Source: Hippea sp964442345 (GTDB taxonomy: Bacteria > Campylobacterota_A > Desulfurellia > Desulfurellales > Hippeaceae). From it: a stretch of 26,613 bases of DNA. Below the pieces are notes generated by a model. The model had not been told where the DNA came from, did not search any database, and saw only the letters and a program-made list of their open reading frames with translations. The position numbers and the translations under genes are program-made. Positions 13,475 through 22,130 of the stretch are shown here, one piece after another (the stretch's first letter is position 1; the number at the start of each line of letters is the position of its first letter). The stretch spans positions 1 to 26,613 of the forward strand of contig CAYTZD010000014.1 in assembly GCA_964442345.1 (NCBI GenBank), in the 5' to 3' direction.

Positions 13475-16137
13475 ATCACTTCTAATCCTTTTGATCTTCT
13501 GTAGTACTTTATCACTAAGATCTTTGTAAAATCGTTAAATACAAACCAGACAAGCGCATAAGCCCACATGAATAAAGCCCAGTTTAAGCCTATCGGTGTC
13601 ATAATACCAAATCCATACATGGCTATTATTGTCCCTATAACCCTTGTTGAGAATGTGGCAAGAAATAGTGTAAGCGACGGATAGGGTTTTTTAAAGAACC
13701 AGTCATCAATCCTTGTGTTGTAAATCGTTCCATGTCCTGCTATGACCATCTTTGCAAAGAATATTGATTGAACGAATGAGTACCATGATTCTTTGTCGTT
13801 CATATTAACCCATGCAGGAACATGTGGCAGAAAAGTTAATGTTTGTGGATGTAGTTTTAGGTATATCATTACGATGTAGAAGATGGTAAAGCTGCTTAAA
13901 ACGCCTGCTATGCCAAGCCAGGAAGATAAAACCAGCATCTCGTGCATATCCCATCTGACGGGTTTTTCTCTTACTTTTGTATTATCGTATGCGATAGCAA
14001 GTATCGGTATATCGTTAAGTAACGCAAGAACGATAATCATTATCGATGTTAACGGATAAAAGTTAAAAACGATTATTGAAAGCGTCATAAAGATGATGAT
14101 GCGTATTGTCTCTGCTATACGGAAGATTGTATAGCTTTTCATTCTTTCAAATGTAATTCTTGCTTCTTTTATGGCGTCGATTATGACCTTTAATCCTTCG
14201 GTTAGAAGGACGATGTCGGCTGCTGCCCTTGCTGCATCTGTCGCATTGGCTACGGCTATGCCTGTGTCTGCCTTCTTTAGTGCGGGCGCATCGTTTACAC
14301 CATCGCCTGTCATACCAACAATATGATTGGCTTTCTGCAGTTCATCAACGATAAAGTATTTATCTTCTGGTAACACTTCAGCAAAACCACCAGCTTCTTC
14401 AATGATTTTTATTATCTCGCTTTCGTGTCTTTTTACTGCTCCTTTGATAAGTCTGCCTTCAATCTCCTTTTTCACTTCATTAACGATATTGTTGACTTTC
14501 TCTTTTATCTCTTCTTCTGAAAGATTTAGGTTTTTTAGAAGGGCTTTGCTTATGACTTCTGAAAGTATCAGATACTCATCGTGTGTCTCGTTTTTTAGTT
14601 CTTTTATAGGATAGATGTTTCCTTCGATATCAAGTATTTTGGCTATGTATCTTGCAACGGCTATGTTGTCGCCTGTTATCATTTTGACTTTGACGCCTTT
14701 ATTCTTTGCTTCTCTGATTGCATCTTTACTATCTGTTCGTGGTGGGTCGTATAGCGGTATTAATCCTACGAATGTAAATTTTGGCTCTCCTGTTTCTTTT
14801 ACTGCAACACCAAGCGTTCTGAAGCCATCGTTTGCAAATTCATCTATCTTTTTTTGTATCTCTTCATTATCTTTGGGTGAGAGTTTTGAAAGCGTAAGTA
14901 TAACCTGTGGTGCGCCTTTTGTAATCACCATAGTTCTATTTTCTATCTCAATGGTTGCTTCTGTTCTCTTTGATGATGGGTCGAAGGGTGTAAAATTTAT
15001 TACCTTGAAATTAGGCAATTCAATATTCTGTTTTTCCAACCAGTCAAATATCGGTTTTTCTATAGGATCGTTATTCTCCTTCTTGCTTGCCAATGCTGCG
15101 TATATAAACAGTGTTTTCTCATCATAATCACCAGTTACATACGGTTCTTTTGTTGTCATCCTGTTTTGGGTTAATGTTCCTGTTTTATCAGAGCAGAGTA
15201 TATCCATACCTGCCATCTCTTCTATTGCTGAAAGTCTGCTTACTATGGCTTTTTTTCGAGCTAAATTTAAAGCACCCACTGCCATTACAACAGTTAAAAC
15301 GGTGGGTAAGGCAACAGGTATTGCAGATATTGTTAGAACCAAGGAGAATTCCATAAGTTCCCAGATATTTTCGTGTCTTTTTATGCCAACGAAGATGATA
15401 AACGAAATCATAATAACCGTTATTATAATAAGGAAGTTGCCAACATTTATAACCATCTTTTGAAAGTGGCTTTTCTGCGTCTTTTCTGCTTTTGCCACAA
15501 GCCCGACTGTTTTTCCAAAGTATGTATCTAATCCTGTTGCTACAACTACAGCTTTTGCTTCTTTCTGTTTTACTATTGAATTGGCATAGACTATCTCCTT
15601 TTTTCTCTTCTTGACGGGTATGCTTTCACCTGTAAGCGCTGACTGGTCTATCAGTAGGTATCCATCATCTTCTATTATCAAAGCATCGGCAGGGACTATG
15701 TCTCCTATCTTTATTTTTATGATATCACCAGGAACAAGAAGCTTTGCGGGTATCTCAACCCATAAGCCGTCCCTTAAAACCAAAGCTTTTCGTGCTAATT
15801 TGCTTTTTAGAACTTCTATAGCGTTTAAAGCCTTATGCTCCTGGTAAAAATCCAAAATGGCATTTACAAAAAGCATTATTACGATGATTGTGAAGTCTTC
15901 CCATCTATGAACTATTGCGCTTAAGATAGCTGCTGCTTCTATCATCCACGGTATAGGACCATTGAATCTTTTAAGGATTCTCTTAATAAGTGTCTCTTGT
16001 TTTTCGGGTATCTCGTTGGGCCCAAATCTTTTTAATCTCTCTTCTGCTTCTTTTAAAGAGAGTCCGTTGTCTTCATCTGTTTTTAATTCTGCTATTACCT
16101 TGTAAAGTGGCATATCTTTATAATCTTCAACATTCAT
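13471..16137 (-). CDS. P-type ATPase, plasma-membrane H+-ATPase-like (P3A type)
   Basis: An 888-residue P-type ATPase of the PMA1-like proton-pump group. The cytoplasmic N-terminus holds LYKVIAELKTDEDNGLS. The actuator motif LTGES lies at 168-172 and PVALP in M4 at 274-278. The phosphorylated Asp317 is in SDKTGTLTQ, the nucleotide-binding KGAP at 407-410, ITGDN at 487-491, and the hinge TGDGVNDAP at 610-618. M6 reads ALLNDIPILAIAYDN with Asp709, the position expected to bind the ion in this group. No heavy-metal CxxC domain is present. About 65 additional residues (~514-580) sit in the P domain between GNIYPIKEL and GFAEVLPEDKY. It overlaps the msrA stop as ATGA, with a GGAG inside msrA. The ion is inferred, not proven. 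Confidence 0.9.
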   Translation of the reverse strand: MNVEDYKDMPLYKVIAELKTDEDNGLSLKEAEERLKRFGPNEIPEKQETLIKRILKRFNGPIPWMIEAAAILSAIVHRWEDFTIIVIMLFVNAILDFYQEHKALNAIEVLKSKLARKALVLRDGLWVEIPAKLLVPGDIIKIKIGDIVPADALIIEDDGYLLIDQSALTGESIPVKKRKKEIVYANSIVKQKEAKAVVVATGLDTYFGKTVGLVAKAEKTQKSHFQKMVINVGNFLIIITVIMISFIIFVGIKRHENIWELMEFSLVLTISAIPVALPTVLTVVMAVGALNLARKKAIVSRLSAIEEMAGMDILCSDKTGTLTQNRMTTKEPYVTGDYDEKTLFIYAALASKKENNDPIEKPIFDWLEKQNIELPNFKVINFTPFDPSSKRTEATIEIENRTMVITKGAPQVILTLSKLSPKDNEEIQKKIDEFANDGFRTLGVAVKETGEPKFTFVGLIPLYDPPRTDSKDAIREAKNKGVKVKMITGDNIAVARYIAKILDIEGNIYPIKELKNETHDEYLILSEVISKALLKNLNLSEEEIKEKVNNIVNEVKKEIEGRLIKGAVKRHESEIIKIIEEAGGFAEVLPEDKYFIVDELQKANHIVGMTGDGVNDAPALKKADTGIAVANATDAARAAADIVLLTEGLKVIIDAIKEARITFERMKSYTIFRIAETIRIIIFMTLSIIVFNFYPLTSIMIIVLALLNDIPILAIAYDNTKVREKPVRWDMHEMLVLSSWLGIAGVLSSFTIFYIVMIYLKLHPQTLTFLPHVPAWVNMNDKESWYSFVQSIFFAKMVIAGHGTIYNTRIDDWFFKKPYPSLTLFLATFSTRVIGTIIAMYGFGIMTPIGLNWALFMWAYALVWFVFNDFTKILVIKYYRRSKGLEVI

Positions 16138-16676
16138 CTGAAATCTCCATTCAAGATATTTTCTATCTTTTTGGATGTTTCTTTCATTGATTTTCTTCCC
16201 GATTGCTCATAATAGTAATTGTATGCGTCTGGGTATTTTGAGTAATACTTTTGATGGTACTCTTCGGCTTTATAAAATTCACCTGCAGGCAGTATTTTTG
16301 TATAGACGGTTATGCCAGCCTTGTTTAGTTTTTCTTTTAGTCTTTCTGCTATCTCTTTCTCTCTATCGTTGAAGTAAAAAATGGCTGTTTCATACTGTTT
16401 TCCTATGTCGCAAAACTGACCGTAAGGATTTGTTGGGTCTATGCTTTGAAAAAATACCTTAACCAGCTTTTCGTATGATACTTTATCGGGATCGTATTCA
16501 ACCTTTATGGCTTCGTAATGTCCGCCTATACCTGCCGATACCTTCTCATAGGTTGGGTTTTTAAGTTTTCCGCCTGTATATCCAACGGTTGTTTTTATTA
16601 CTCCATCTACATTATCGAATACCTTCTGCATGCACCAGAAACAGCCACCAGCAAATATGGCTATTGATATCTTCAT
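16134..16676 (-). CDS. msrA: peptide methionine sulfoxide reductase MsrA
   Basis: A 180-residue MsrA that reduces methionine-S-sulfoxide in proteins. The catalytic motif AGGCFWC (residues 9-15, nucleophile Cys12) is near the start, as usual. TTVGYTGGKLKNPTYEKVSAG, GHYEAIKVEYDP and QFCDIGKQYETAIFY follow in order (quoted in parts). The C-terminal region, HQKYYSKYPDAYNYYYEQSG, is shorter and lacks a fused MsrB domain. I start at the ATG at 16676. The frame stays open for 33 more codons upstream, but that part runs through the promoters and into the divergent gene. There is no signal peptide, so it should be cytoplasmic. It is translationally coupled to the P-type ATPase. Confidence 0.93.
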   Translation of the reverse strand: MKISIAIFAGGCFWCMQKVFDNVDGVIKTTVGYTGGKLKNPTYEKVSAGIGGHYEAIKVEYDPDKVSYEKLVKVFFQSIDPTNPYGQFCDIGKQYETAIFYFNDREKEIAERLKEKLNKAGITVYTKILPAGEFYKAEEYHQKYYSKYPDAYNYYYEQSGRKSMKETSKKIENILNGDFR

Positions 16677-16683
16677 ATCTTTA

Positions 16684-16711
16684 AATTTATCCAAGTTTTT
16701 ACTTTTGTCTA
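16684..16711 (-). promoter_or_regulatory. candidate leaderless msrA promoter
   Basis: On the minus strand, -35 TAGACA (16706-16711), 16-base spacer, -10 TAAATT (16684-16689), then seven bases to the ATG. No Shine-Dalgarno. It overlaps the divergent promoter of the DUF3108 gene. Confidence 0.45.
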
Positions 16712-16726
16712 TTTTTTTGCTAAAAA
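16698..16726 (+). promoter_or_regulatory. candidate leaderless promoter of the DUF3108 gene
   Basis: -35 TTTACT (16698-16703), 17-base spacer ending in TGC (extended -10), -10 TAAAAA (16721-16726), then six bases to the ATG at 16733. The predicted +1 is the A of the start codon. Confidence 0.45.
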
Positions 16727-16732
16727 CTAAGT

Positions 16733-17488
16733 ATGCGTCTGTTGATTGTTGTGGTGCTGATGTTGATAATACCAATACAAGTAGTTGCTAAGGATTTAGA
16801 ATTAAAATCATTTAAGGCGAAGTATAAGTTTGATTTTAGCGGACTTGTTGCTGGCAAGGGTGAATTAAAGGCAAATCTTGATAACAATACCTACACCATA
16901 AGCTTCAGTGGCAAGACGATATCGCCTGTGAAGTGGTTCTTTAAATTAAAGGTGAAAATTAAGGATGTGATGGATTTACTAAACAATAGGGATGTCTATT
17001 TTTACTCTTCAATAGAAAGGCCAAAGAAGACAAAAAGGGTTTATGTTAGATTTGACAACATAACGCAGGCAACCGTTATATATCAGAAGAATTCAGATAA
17101 GAAAAAGTATGTTATAAGGTCAAAAAATGGTGTTTACTCACCTTTGACTGTCTATATGTTTTTTATTACGCATAATATAGAATTGGGTAAGGTATATTAC
17201 AGAGATATTGTTGTCTCAAAGAAGCTTTACAGGGTGAAGATTATACCGCTAAAAAAAGAGACGATAAATTTAGACCCTTTTGGAAGAAAAAAGGGCAAGA
17301 TAGAGACTTTGAAGGTAGAGCTTTTCTTTTACAAGCTTGATAAAAACGGCAATCTTTTAAAGAATGGCAGGGTTAAAAAGCTTATTGTATGGGTATCACT
17401 TAAGCCGCCGCAGACGCCGATTTTAATACAAATGTGGCATATTGTTGGTGTGTTTGAAGCAAAACTTGTCAATGTGGAAATTTACTAA
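16733..17488 (+). CDS. DUF3108-like periplasmic protein
   Basis: A 251-residue protein with an N-terminal signal peptide (hydrophobic residues 3-18, probable cleavage after VVA at about 19). The mature part is rich in beta strands and resembles DUF3108. Characteristic features are the opening FKAKYKFDFSGLVAGKGEL, SFSGKTISPVKWFFKLK, the central YFYSSIERPKKTKRVYVRFD, VYSPLTVYMFFI (about 134-145), and a C-terminal VWVSLKPPQTPILIQMWHIVG. The function of the family is unknown; an envelope role is likely from the signal peptide. It is transcribed divergently from msrA across a 56-base gap, and dnaE downstream has its own promoter. Confidence 0.8.
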   Translation: MRLLIVVVLMLIIPIQVVAKDLELKSFKAKYKFDFSGLVAGKGELKANLDNNTYTISFSGKTISPVKWFFKLKVKIKDVMDLLNNRDVYFYSSIERPKKTKRVYVRFDNITQATVIYQKNSDKKKYVIRSKNGVYSPLTVYMFFITHNIELGKVYYRDIVVSKKLYRVKIIPLKKETINLDPFGRKKGKIETLKVELFFYKLDKNGNLLKNGRVKKLIVWVSLKPPQTPILIQMWHIVGVFEAKLVNVEIY

Positions 17489-17516
17489 AAATATAGCTTA
17501 CCTTTTTTGTTTTTGA

Positions 17517-17525
17517 TGTTATAAT
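17517..17525 (+). promoter_or_regulatory. extended -10 promoter for dnaE
   Basis: TG followed by one base and a perfect TATAAT (17520-17525), with no good -35 box. A 28-base leader with GGGAGGAG precedes the dnaE ATG. Confidence 0.55.
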
Positions 17526-17553
17526 ATCGGCAGTTTAAAAGTGGGAGGAGAAA

Positions 17554-20500
17554 ATGTCTTTCGTGCATCTGCATAATCATTCAGAATACAGCCTATTAGA
17601 CGGAGCAAGCAGACTTGATAGAATGATAAAGAAGGCAAAAGATAGTAATATGAAGGCTGTTGCTTTAACCGATCATGGAAATATGTTTGGAGCGCTTGAG
17701 TTTTATAAGATAGCCAAAGCAGCAGGCATAAAGCCTATTTTGGGTTTTGAAGGTTATATATCGCCAACAAAGCTTGATGATAAGCAGACAAAAGGCAACT
17801 ATCATATCACTTTACTTGCAAAGAATAATAAGGGATATGAGAATTTAATGTATTTGTGCAGTGTTGGTTTCTTAAAGGGTTTCTATTACAAGCCAAGAAT
17901 AGATAAAGATCTTCTAAGAGAATATTCAGAAGGCATTATAGCAGGCAGTGCCTGTCTTCATGGAGAAGTTCAACTAAAGCTTCTAAGTGGTGATTACGAA
18001 GGCGCAAAAAAGGCCGTTTATGAATATAAAGAGATATTCGGCAAGGACAACTTCTTTTTAGAGATTATGAGACACGGACTTGAAGACCAGGAAAAGATTG
18101 ATAAGGATCTAATAAGACTTGCCATTGAGACGGATACACCACTTGTTGCAACAAACGATTGCCACTATTTGAACAAGGAAGATGCAGAAGCTCAAGATGC
18201 TCTGCTTTGCGTGCAGACAAACAAGCATATAAGCGATGAAGATAGAATGAGAATGGGCACAAACGAATTTTACTTCAAGACAGAAGAAGAGATGCTTGAA
18301 GTATTTAAAGATAACCCTGAATTTGTCCATAACTCTGGCTATATAGCAGATATGTGTAATGTTGAACTTGAGATAGGAAAACTCACACCGCCGCATTACA
18401 AAACACCCGATGGCAGCGATGAGAGAGAGTATTTAAGAAAACTTGCCTACGAAGGGTTGGAAATAAAGACAAAAGGTTTTAATGAAGATAAAAGAGAGCT
18501 TTACAGAAAAAGGCTTGAACACGAACTTAACATAATAGAACAGATGGGCTTTTCTGGATACTTTCTAATCGTTTGGGACTTTATCAACTATGCGAAGAAG
18601 AACAAGATTCCCGTAGGGCCCGGTAGAGGTTCAGCAGCAGGCAGTCTTGTCTCATACTGCATAGGCATAACAGACATTGACCCGATAAAGTATAACCTTC
18701 TCTTTGAGCGATTCTTAAATCCTGAAAGGGTAACGATGCCAGATATTGATGTTGACTTCTGCGCAGTAAGAAGGGACGAAGTTATACATTATGTCAGAGA
18801 GAAGTATGGTGAGCATAATGTTGCTCAGGTTATTACATTTGGAACGATGAAGGCAAAGGCTGTTGTCAGGGATGTGGCACGGGTTTTAGGTTTTCCTTAC
18901 AAGGAAGCAGACAGAATTGCAAAGATGATTCCAGATAACGAGACACTTGATGGTGCGATTAAATCAAATCCACAGCTTAAAAGTGAGATAGAGAACAATA
19001 ATGAAATAAAGAAACTGTTTGAGATATCAAAGGTTTTGGAAGGTGTTAAAAGGCATGCGTCTATCCATGCAGCAGGTGTTGTTATCTCAACCGAACCTAT
19101 TTATAAGAAGTGTCCACTTTATAAAGCACCAGGTGAAGATACGATAGCAACCCAGTTCTCAAAGGATCTGCTTGAAGACATTGGACTGATAAAGTTTGAC
19201 TTCTTGGGACTTAAAAACTTGACTGTTATTGATGAGACGGTAAGGCAGATAGGTAATGATTTTGATATATCGAAGATTCCACTTGATGATGAGAAAACAT
19301 TTGAACTTTTAAGGCGTGGCGATACGCTTGGCGTGTTTCAGCTTGAATCTTCTGGCATGCAAAGACTGATAACAGAATTAAAACCAACCGTATTTGAAGA
19401 TTTGATAGCCCTTGTTGCTTTGTATAGACCAGGACCGCTTGGTAGCGGTATGGTTCAGGATTTTATAGACAGAAAGCACGGCAAAAAGCCTATCGAATAC
19501 CCACTGCCAGAGCTTGAAGATATACTAAAAGACACATACGGCATCATTCTATATCAAGAGCAGGTTATGCAGATAGCAAGTAGGCTGGCAGGTTATTCGC
19601 TTGGTGAAGCAGATATCCTAAGAAGGGCGATGGGTAAAAAGAAGAAGGAAGTGATGGAAGAGCAGCGTGGCATATTCGTAAGCAGAGCCGTTGAAAGAGG
19701 CATAAACAAAGCCAAAGCAGAAGAGATATTTGACTTGATGGCAAAGTTTGCAGAGTATGGTTTTAACAAATCCCATTCTGCAGCTTATGCTTATATTGCC
19801 TATCAGACGGCCTATCTAAAAGCCCACTATCCTGCCTATTTTATGAGCGCATTACTAACAAGCGAAAAAAATAACACAGACCAGATAGCAAAATACATAG
19901 AAGAGTGCAACAGGATGCATATAACTGTTCTACCGCCAGATATAAATGATAGTTTCCATGATTTTGCCGTTGCCGAAAAAGACGGCAAAAAGGTTATAAG
20001 ATTTGGGTTTTCTGCTATAAAGAATGTGGGTGATGCGGCTATAGAAAACATCATAGAAGTAAGAAAAGAGAAAAGGTTTGAAAATATTTTTGACTTTCTA
20101 AAAAGGGTTGATACAAGAAAGGTCAACAGAAAGGTTATAGAAAGCTTAATAAAAAGCGGCTGTTTTGATTCTCTTGGCACAGATAGAGCAACCCTGCTTG
20201 CCAATCTTGATGCGATACTTGATTGGGCAAACGAAAAAAATAAGAAAAAAACAAAAAAGATGCCTTCACTGTTTGGCTCTGTAAAGGAAGAAAAAGAGAA
20301 CTATCCCGAACTTAAAAAGGTTGAAGATATATCTGAAGAGAAGATTTTAGAATACGAAAGAGAACTTTTGGGCTTTTTTGTCAGTGCCAATCCTATATCT
20401 AAATATAAAAATTTGATAGAAGCCATTATTAATGCTACAAGCCAGACAGCAAAAGAGAAGTTTGATAGCGAACTTATAATGGCAGGTATCCCAGTATCCG

Positions 20501-20961
20501 TTAGAAAAACAAGAACGAAGAAGAAAGAGACGATGGCTTTTGTTAAATTTATGGACATAGACGGCACATTTGAAGCCACAGTTTTTCCTGCACTTTACAA
20601 AGATAAGGGTGAATTGTTTGAGAAGAATAAACTGCTTATAGTCATTGGAAATTTAGATCCTACAACAGAAAAGGCCAATTTAATAGTTAAAGATGTGATA
20701 GAATACGATAAAATTAATGAGTTTGTTAAAAGCGTTGAGCTGATTTTGGCAGAAAAGGATATTGAGATTGTGGAGAAGTTAAAATCGGTGGCAGAAAGAA
20801 ACAAGGGAGATAAGCCTTTGCTTATAAAGTTTAAAGATAGCAACACATTATACACAATACAAACCATGATGAAGATAGCCATAAACAACATTCTATTGGA
20901 TGCTTTGAAGCGTTATAATGTAAGATACAGACTTAAATTAGATAGGGAGTTTGGTTTATGA
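17554..20961 (+). CDS. dnaE: DNA polymerase III alpha subunit
   Basis: A 1135-residue replicative polymerase of the DnaE1 type (E. coli 1160), with no intein. The PHP domain opens with FVHLHNHSEYSLLDGASRL and ALTDHGNMFG. The palm domain carries GPGRGSAAGSLVSYC and the catalytic MPDIDVDFC with Asp397 and Asp399. The fingers include RPGPLGSGMV, YGIILYQEQVMQIA and FNKSHSAAYAYIAYQTAYLKAHYP (quoted here only to identify the region at about 745-770). An OB-fold (about 965-1045) follows near the C-terminus. A strong GGGAGGAG lies seven bases before the ATG. The stop overlaps the next gene's start in an ATGA, so a sugar-nucleotide epimerase is co-translated with it. Confidence 0.98.
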   Translation: MSFVHLHNHSEYSLLDGASRLDRMIKKAKDSNMKAVALTDHGNMFGALEFYKIAKAAGIKPILGFEGYISPTKLDDKQTKGNYHITLLAKNNKGYENLMYLCSVGFLKGFYYKPRIDKDLLREYSEGIIAGSACLHGEVQLKLLSGDYEGAKKAVYEYKEIFGKDNFFLEIMRHGLEDQEKIDKDLIRLAIETDTPLVATNDCHYLNKEDAEAQDALLCVQTNKHISDEDRMRMGTNEFYFKTEEEMLEVFKDNPEFVHNSGYIADMCNVELEIGKLTPPHYKTPDGSDEREYLRKLAYEGLEIKTKGFNEDKRELYRKRLEHELNIIEQMGFSGYFLIVWDFINYAKKNKIPVGPGRGSAAGSLVSYCIGITDIDPIKYNLLFERFLNPERVTMPDIDVDFCAVRRDEVIHYVREKYGEHNVAQVITFGTMKAKAVVRDVARVLGFPYKEADRIAKMIPDNETLDGAIKSNPQLKSEIENNNEIKKLFEISKVLEGVKRHASIHAAGVVISTEPIYKKCPLYKAPGEDTIATQFSKDLLEDIGLIKFDFLGLKNLTVIDETVRQIGNDFDISKIPLDDEKTFELLRRGDTLGVFQLESSGMQRLITELKPTVFEDLIALVALYRPGPLGSGMVQDFIDRKHGKKPIEYPLPELEDILKDTYGIILYQEQVMQIASRLAGYSLGEADILRRAMGKKKKEVMEEQRGIFVSRAVERGINKAKAEEIFDLMAKFAEYGFNKSHSAAYAYIAYQTAYLKAHYPAYFMSALLTSEKNNTDQIAKYIEECNRMHITVLPPDINDSFHDFAVAEKDGKKVIRFGFSAIKNVGDAAIENIIEVRKEKRFENIFDFLKRVDTRKVNRKVIESLIKSGCFDSLGTDRATLLANLDAILDWANEKNKKKTKKMPSLFGSVKEEKENYPELKKVEDISEEKILEYERELLGFFVSANPISKYKNLIEAIINATSQTAKEKFDSELIMAGIPVSVRKTRTKKKETMAFVKFMDIDGTFEATVFPALYKDKGELFEKNKLLIVIGNLDPTTEKANLIVKDVIEYDKINEFVKSVELILAEKDIEIVEKLKSVAERNKGDKPLLIKFKDSNTLYTIQTMMKIAINNILLDALKRYNVRYRLKLDREFGL

Positions 20962-22007
20962 AGATATTGATTACAGGTGTGGCTGGGTTTATAGGTTTTC
21001 ATCTTGCAAATAGACTTGCAGAAGAAGGTTTTGATCTGTTTGGCATAGATAACATAAACGATTATTACGATGTAAACTTAAAGTATGGGAGATTGAAGGA
21101 ATCTGGCTTTGAAGGATCTTTTGAGTATGGAAAGGTTTTTAAGTCAAGCAAGTATCCATCATACAGATTTGCAAAGATAGATTTAAAGGATAAACAGGCT
21201 ATAGATAATCTGTTTAAGGAAGAAAAATTTGATGCTGTATGTAACTTGGCTGCTCAGGCTGGTGTTAGATACTCCTTAAAAAATCCTTATTCTTACATCG
21301 ACAGCAATATATATGGCTTTTTGAATATACTTGAAGCATGCAGACACTTTGATGTTGAAAACTTATGCTTTGCTTCATCGTCAAGCGTTTATGGTTTGAA
21401 CAAGAAGCAGCCGTTTTCTGAAAAAGACAATGTTGACCATCCTATAAGCTTGTATGCTGCAACAAAAAAATCGAATGAGCTTATGGCTCATACCTATAGC
21501 TACCTTTACGGGATAAGGGCAACAGGCTTAAGGTTTTTTACGGTTTACGGACCCTGGGGAAGGCCTGATATGGCTTTGTTTAAATTCGTTAAAAACATTT
21601 TGGAAGATAAACCCATTGATGTTTATAACTATGGCAAAATGGAAAGGGATTTCACCTATATTGACGATATAGTTGAAGGTGTAGTAAGGGTAATAAAGAA
21701 TCCTGCAAAGCCTAATGATAAATGGGATGCTTTAGACCCAGATCCATCATCATCAAAGGTGGCTTACAAGATTTATAATATAGGCAATAATTCACCTGTT
21801 AAGTTAGATAGATTTATAGAGATAATAGAGAAGGAATTGGGTAAAAAGGCAAAAAGAAACCTTATGCCCATGCAGCCGGGCGATGTTGAATCGACCTATG
21901 CCGATGTATCATCCTTGATTGAAGATTTAGATTATAAACCATATACGCCACCTGAGATTGGCATCAAAAGATTTGTAGAGTGGTATCGCTCCTTTTATAA
22001 AATTTAA
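20958..22007 (+). CDS. UDP-glucuronate 4-epimerase-like NAD-dependent epimerase
   Basis: A 349-residue extended short-chain dehydrogenase. The NAD-binding GVAGFIGFHLA spans residues 7-17. DNINDYYDVNLKYGRL (31-46) is the hallmark of the UDP-glucuronate 4-epimerase (GAE/CapI) subgroup. NLAAQAGVRYS (96-106) follows. The catalytic Tyr166 and Lys170 lie in SLYAATKKSNE, and FFTVYGPWGRPDMALFKF is typical. It would convert UDP-glucuronate to UDP-galacturonate for surface polysaccharide. Its start overlaps the dnaE stop by four bases, so it shares that transcript. There are no other polysaccharide genes nearby. UDP-glucose 4-epimerase activity is a less likely alternative. Confidence 0.9.
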   Translation: MKILITGVAGFIGFHLANRLAEEGFDLFGIDNINDYYDVNLKYGRLKESGFEGSFEYGKVFKSSKYPSYRFAKIDLKDKQAIDNLFKEEKFDAVCNLAAQAGVRYSLKNPYSYIDSNIYGFLNILEACRHFDVENLCFASSSSVYGLNKKQPFSEKDNVDHPISLYAATKKSNELMAHTYSYLYGIRATGLRFFTVYGPWGRPDMALFKFVKNILEDKPIDVYNYGKMERDFTYIDDIVEGVVRVIKNPAKPNDKWDALDPDPSSSKVAYKIYNIGNNSPVKLDRFIEIIEKELGKKAKRNLMPMQPGDVESTYADVSSLIEDLDYKPYTPPEIGIKRFVEWYRSFYKI

Positions 22008-22039
22008 CCGTTAATTAGTTAATTTTTAACCAAAAGTTA

Positions 22040-22066
22040 TTGACAAAATCCGAACTATGCTATACT
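22040..22066 (+). promoter_or_regulatory. promoter of the TAXI-TRAP operon
   Basis: Consensus -35 TTGACA (22040-22045) and -10 TATACT (22061-22066) with a preceding TG, making an extended -10. The spacer is 15 bases, short of the usual 17, which the TG may compensate. A 64-base leader follows with AGGGGAGGTG before the ATG. Confidence 0.6.
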
Positions 22067-22096
22067 TTGAAAAGTAGGAGGAATTGTTTAATTTTT

Positions 22097-22106
22097 GTTA
22101 GCTAAC
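22097..22106. repeat. short palindrome in the TAXI leader
   Basis: GTTAGCTAAC, a perfect ten-base palindrome about 30 bases into the predicted leader. The related sequence TTAATTAGTTAA lies upstream of the promoter (22011-22022). It may be an operator half-pair, but AT-rich DNA makes such matches common. Confidence 0.2.
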
Positions 22107-22130
22107 TAATTTTTTAGGGGAGGTGTCTCT

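Noticed and set aside
16677..16775. 33-codon N-terminal extension of msrA
   Set aside because: It runs through two promoters into the divergent gene and adds nothing like a signal peptide; MsrA proteins normally start just before GGCFWC.
22075..22104. Tiny leader frame (TTG TTT AAT TTT TGT TAG) after AGGAGG in the TAXI 5' leader
   Set aside because: The spacing from AGGAGG to TTG is only two to three bases and the peptide has no regulatory codon pattern.
22013..22111. AATTAGTTA and TAACTAATT inverted pair flanking the TAXI promoter
   Set aside because: Nine-base matches of pure AT-rich sequence within 100 bases are expected by chance in this composition.
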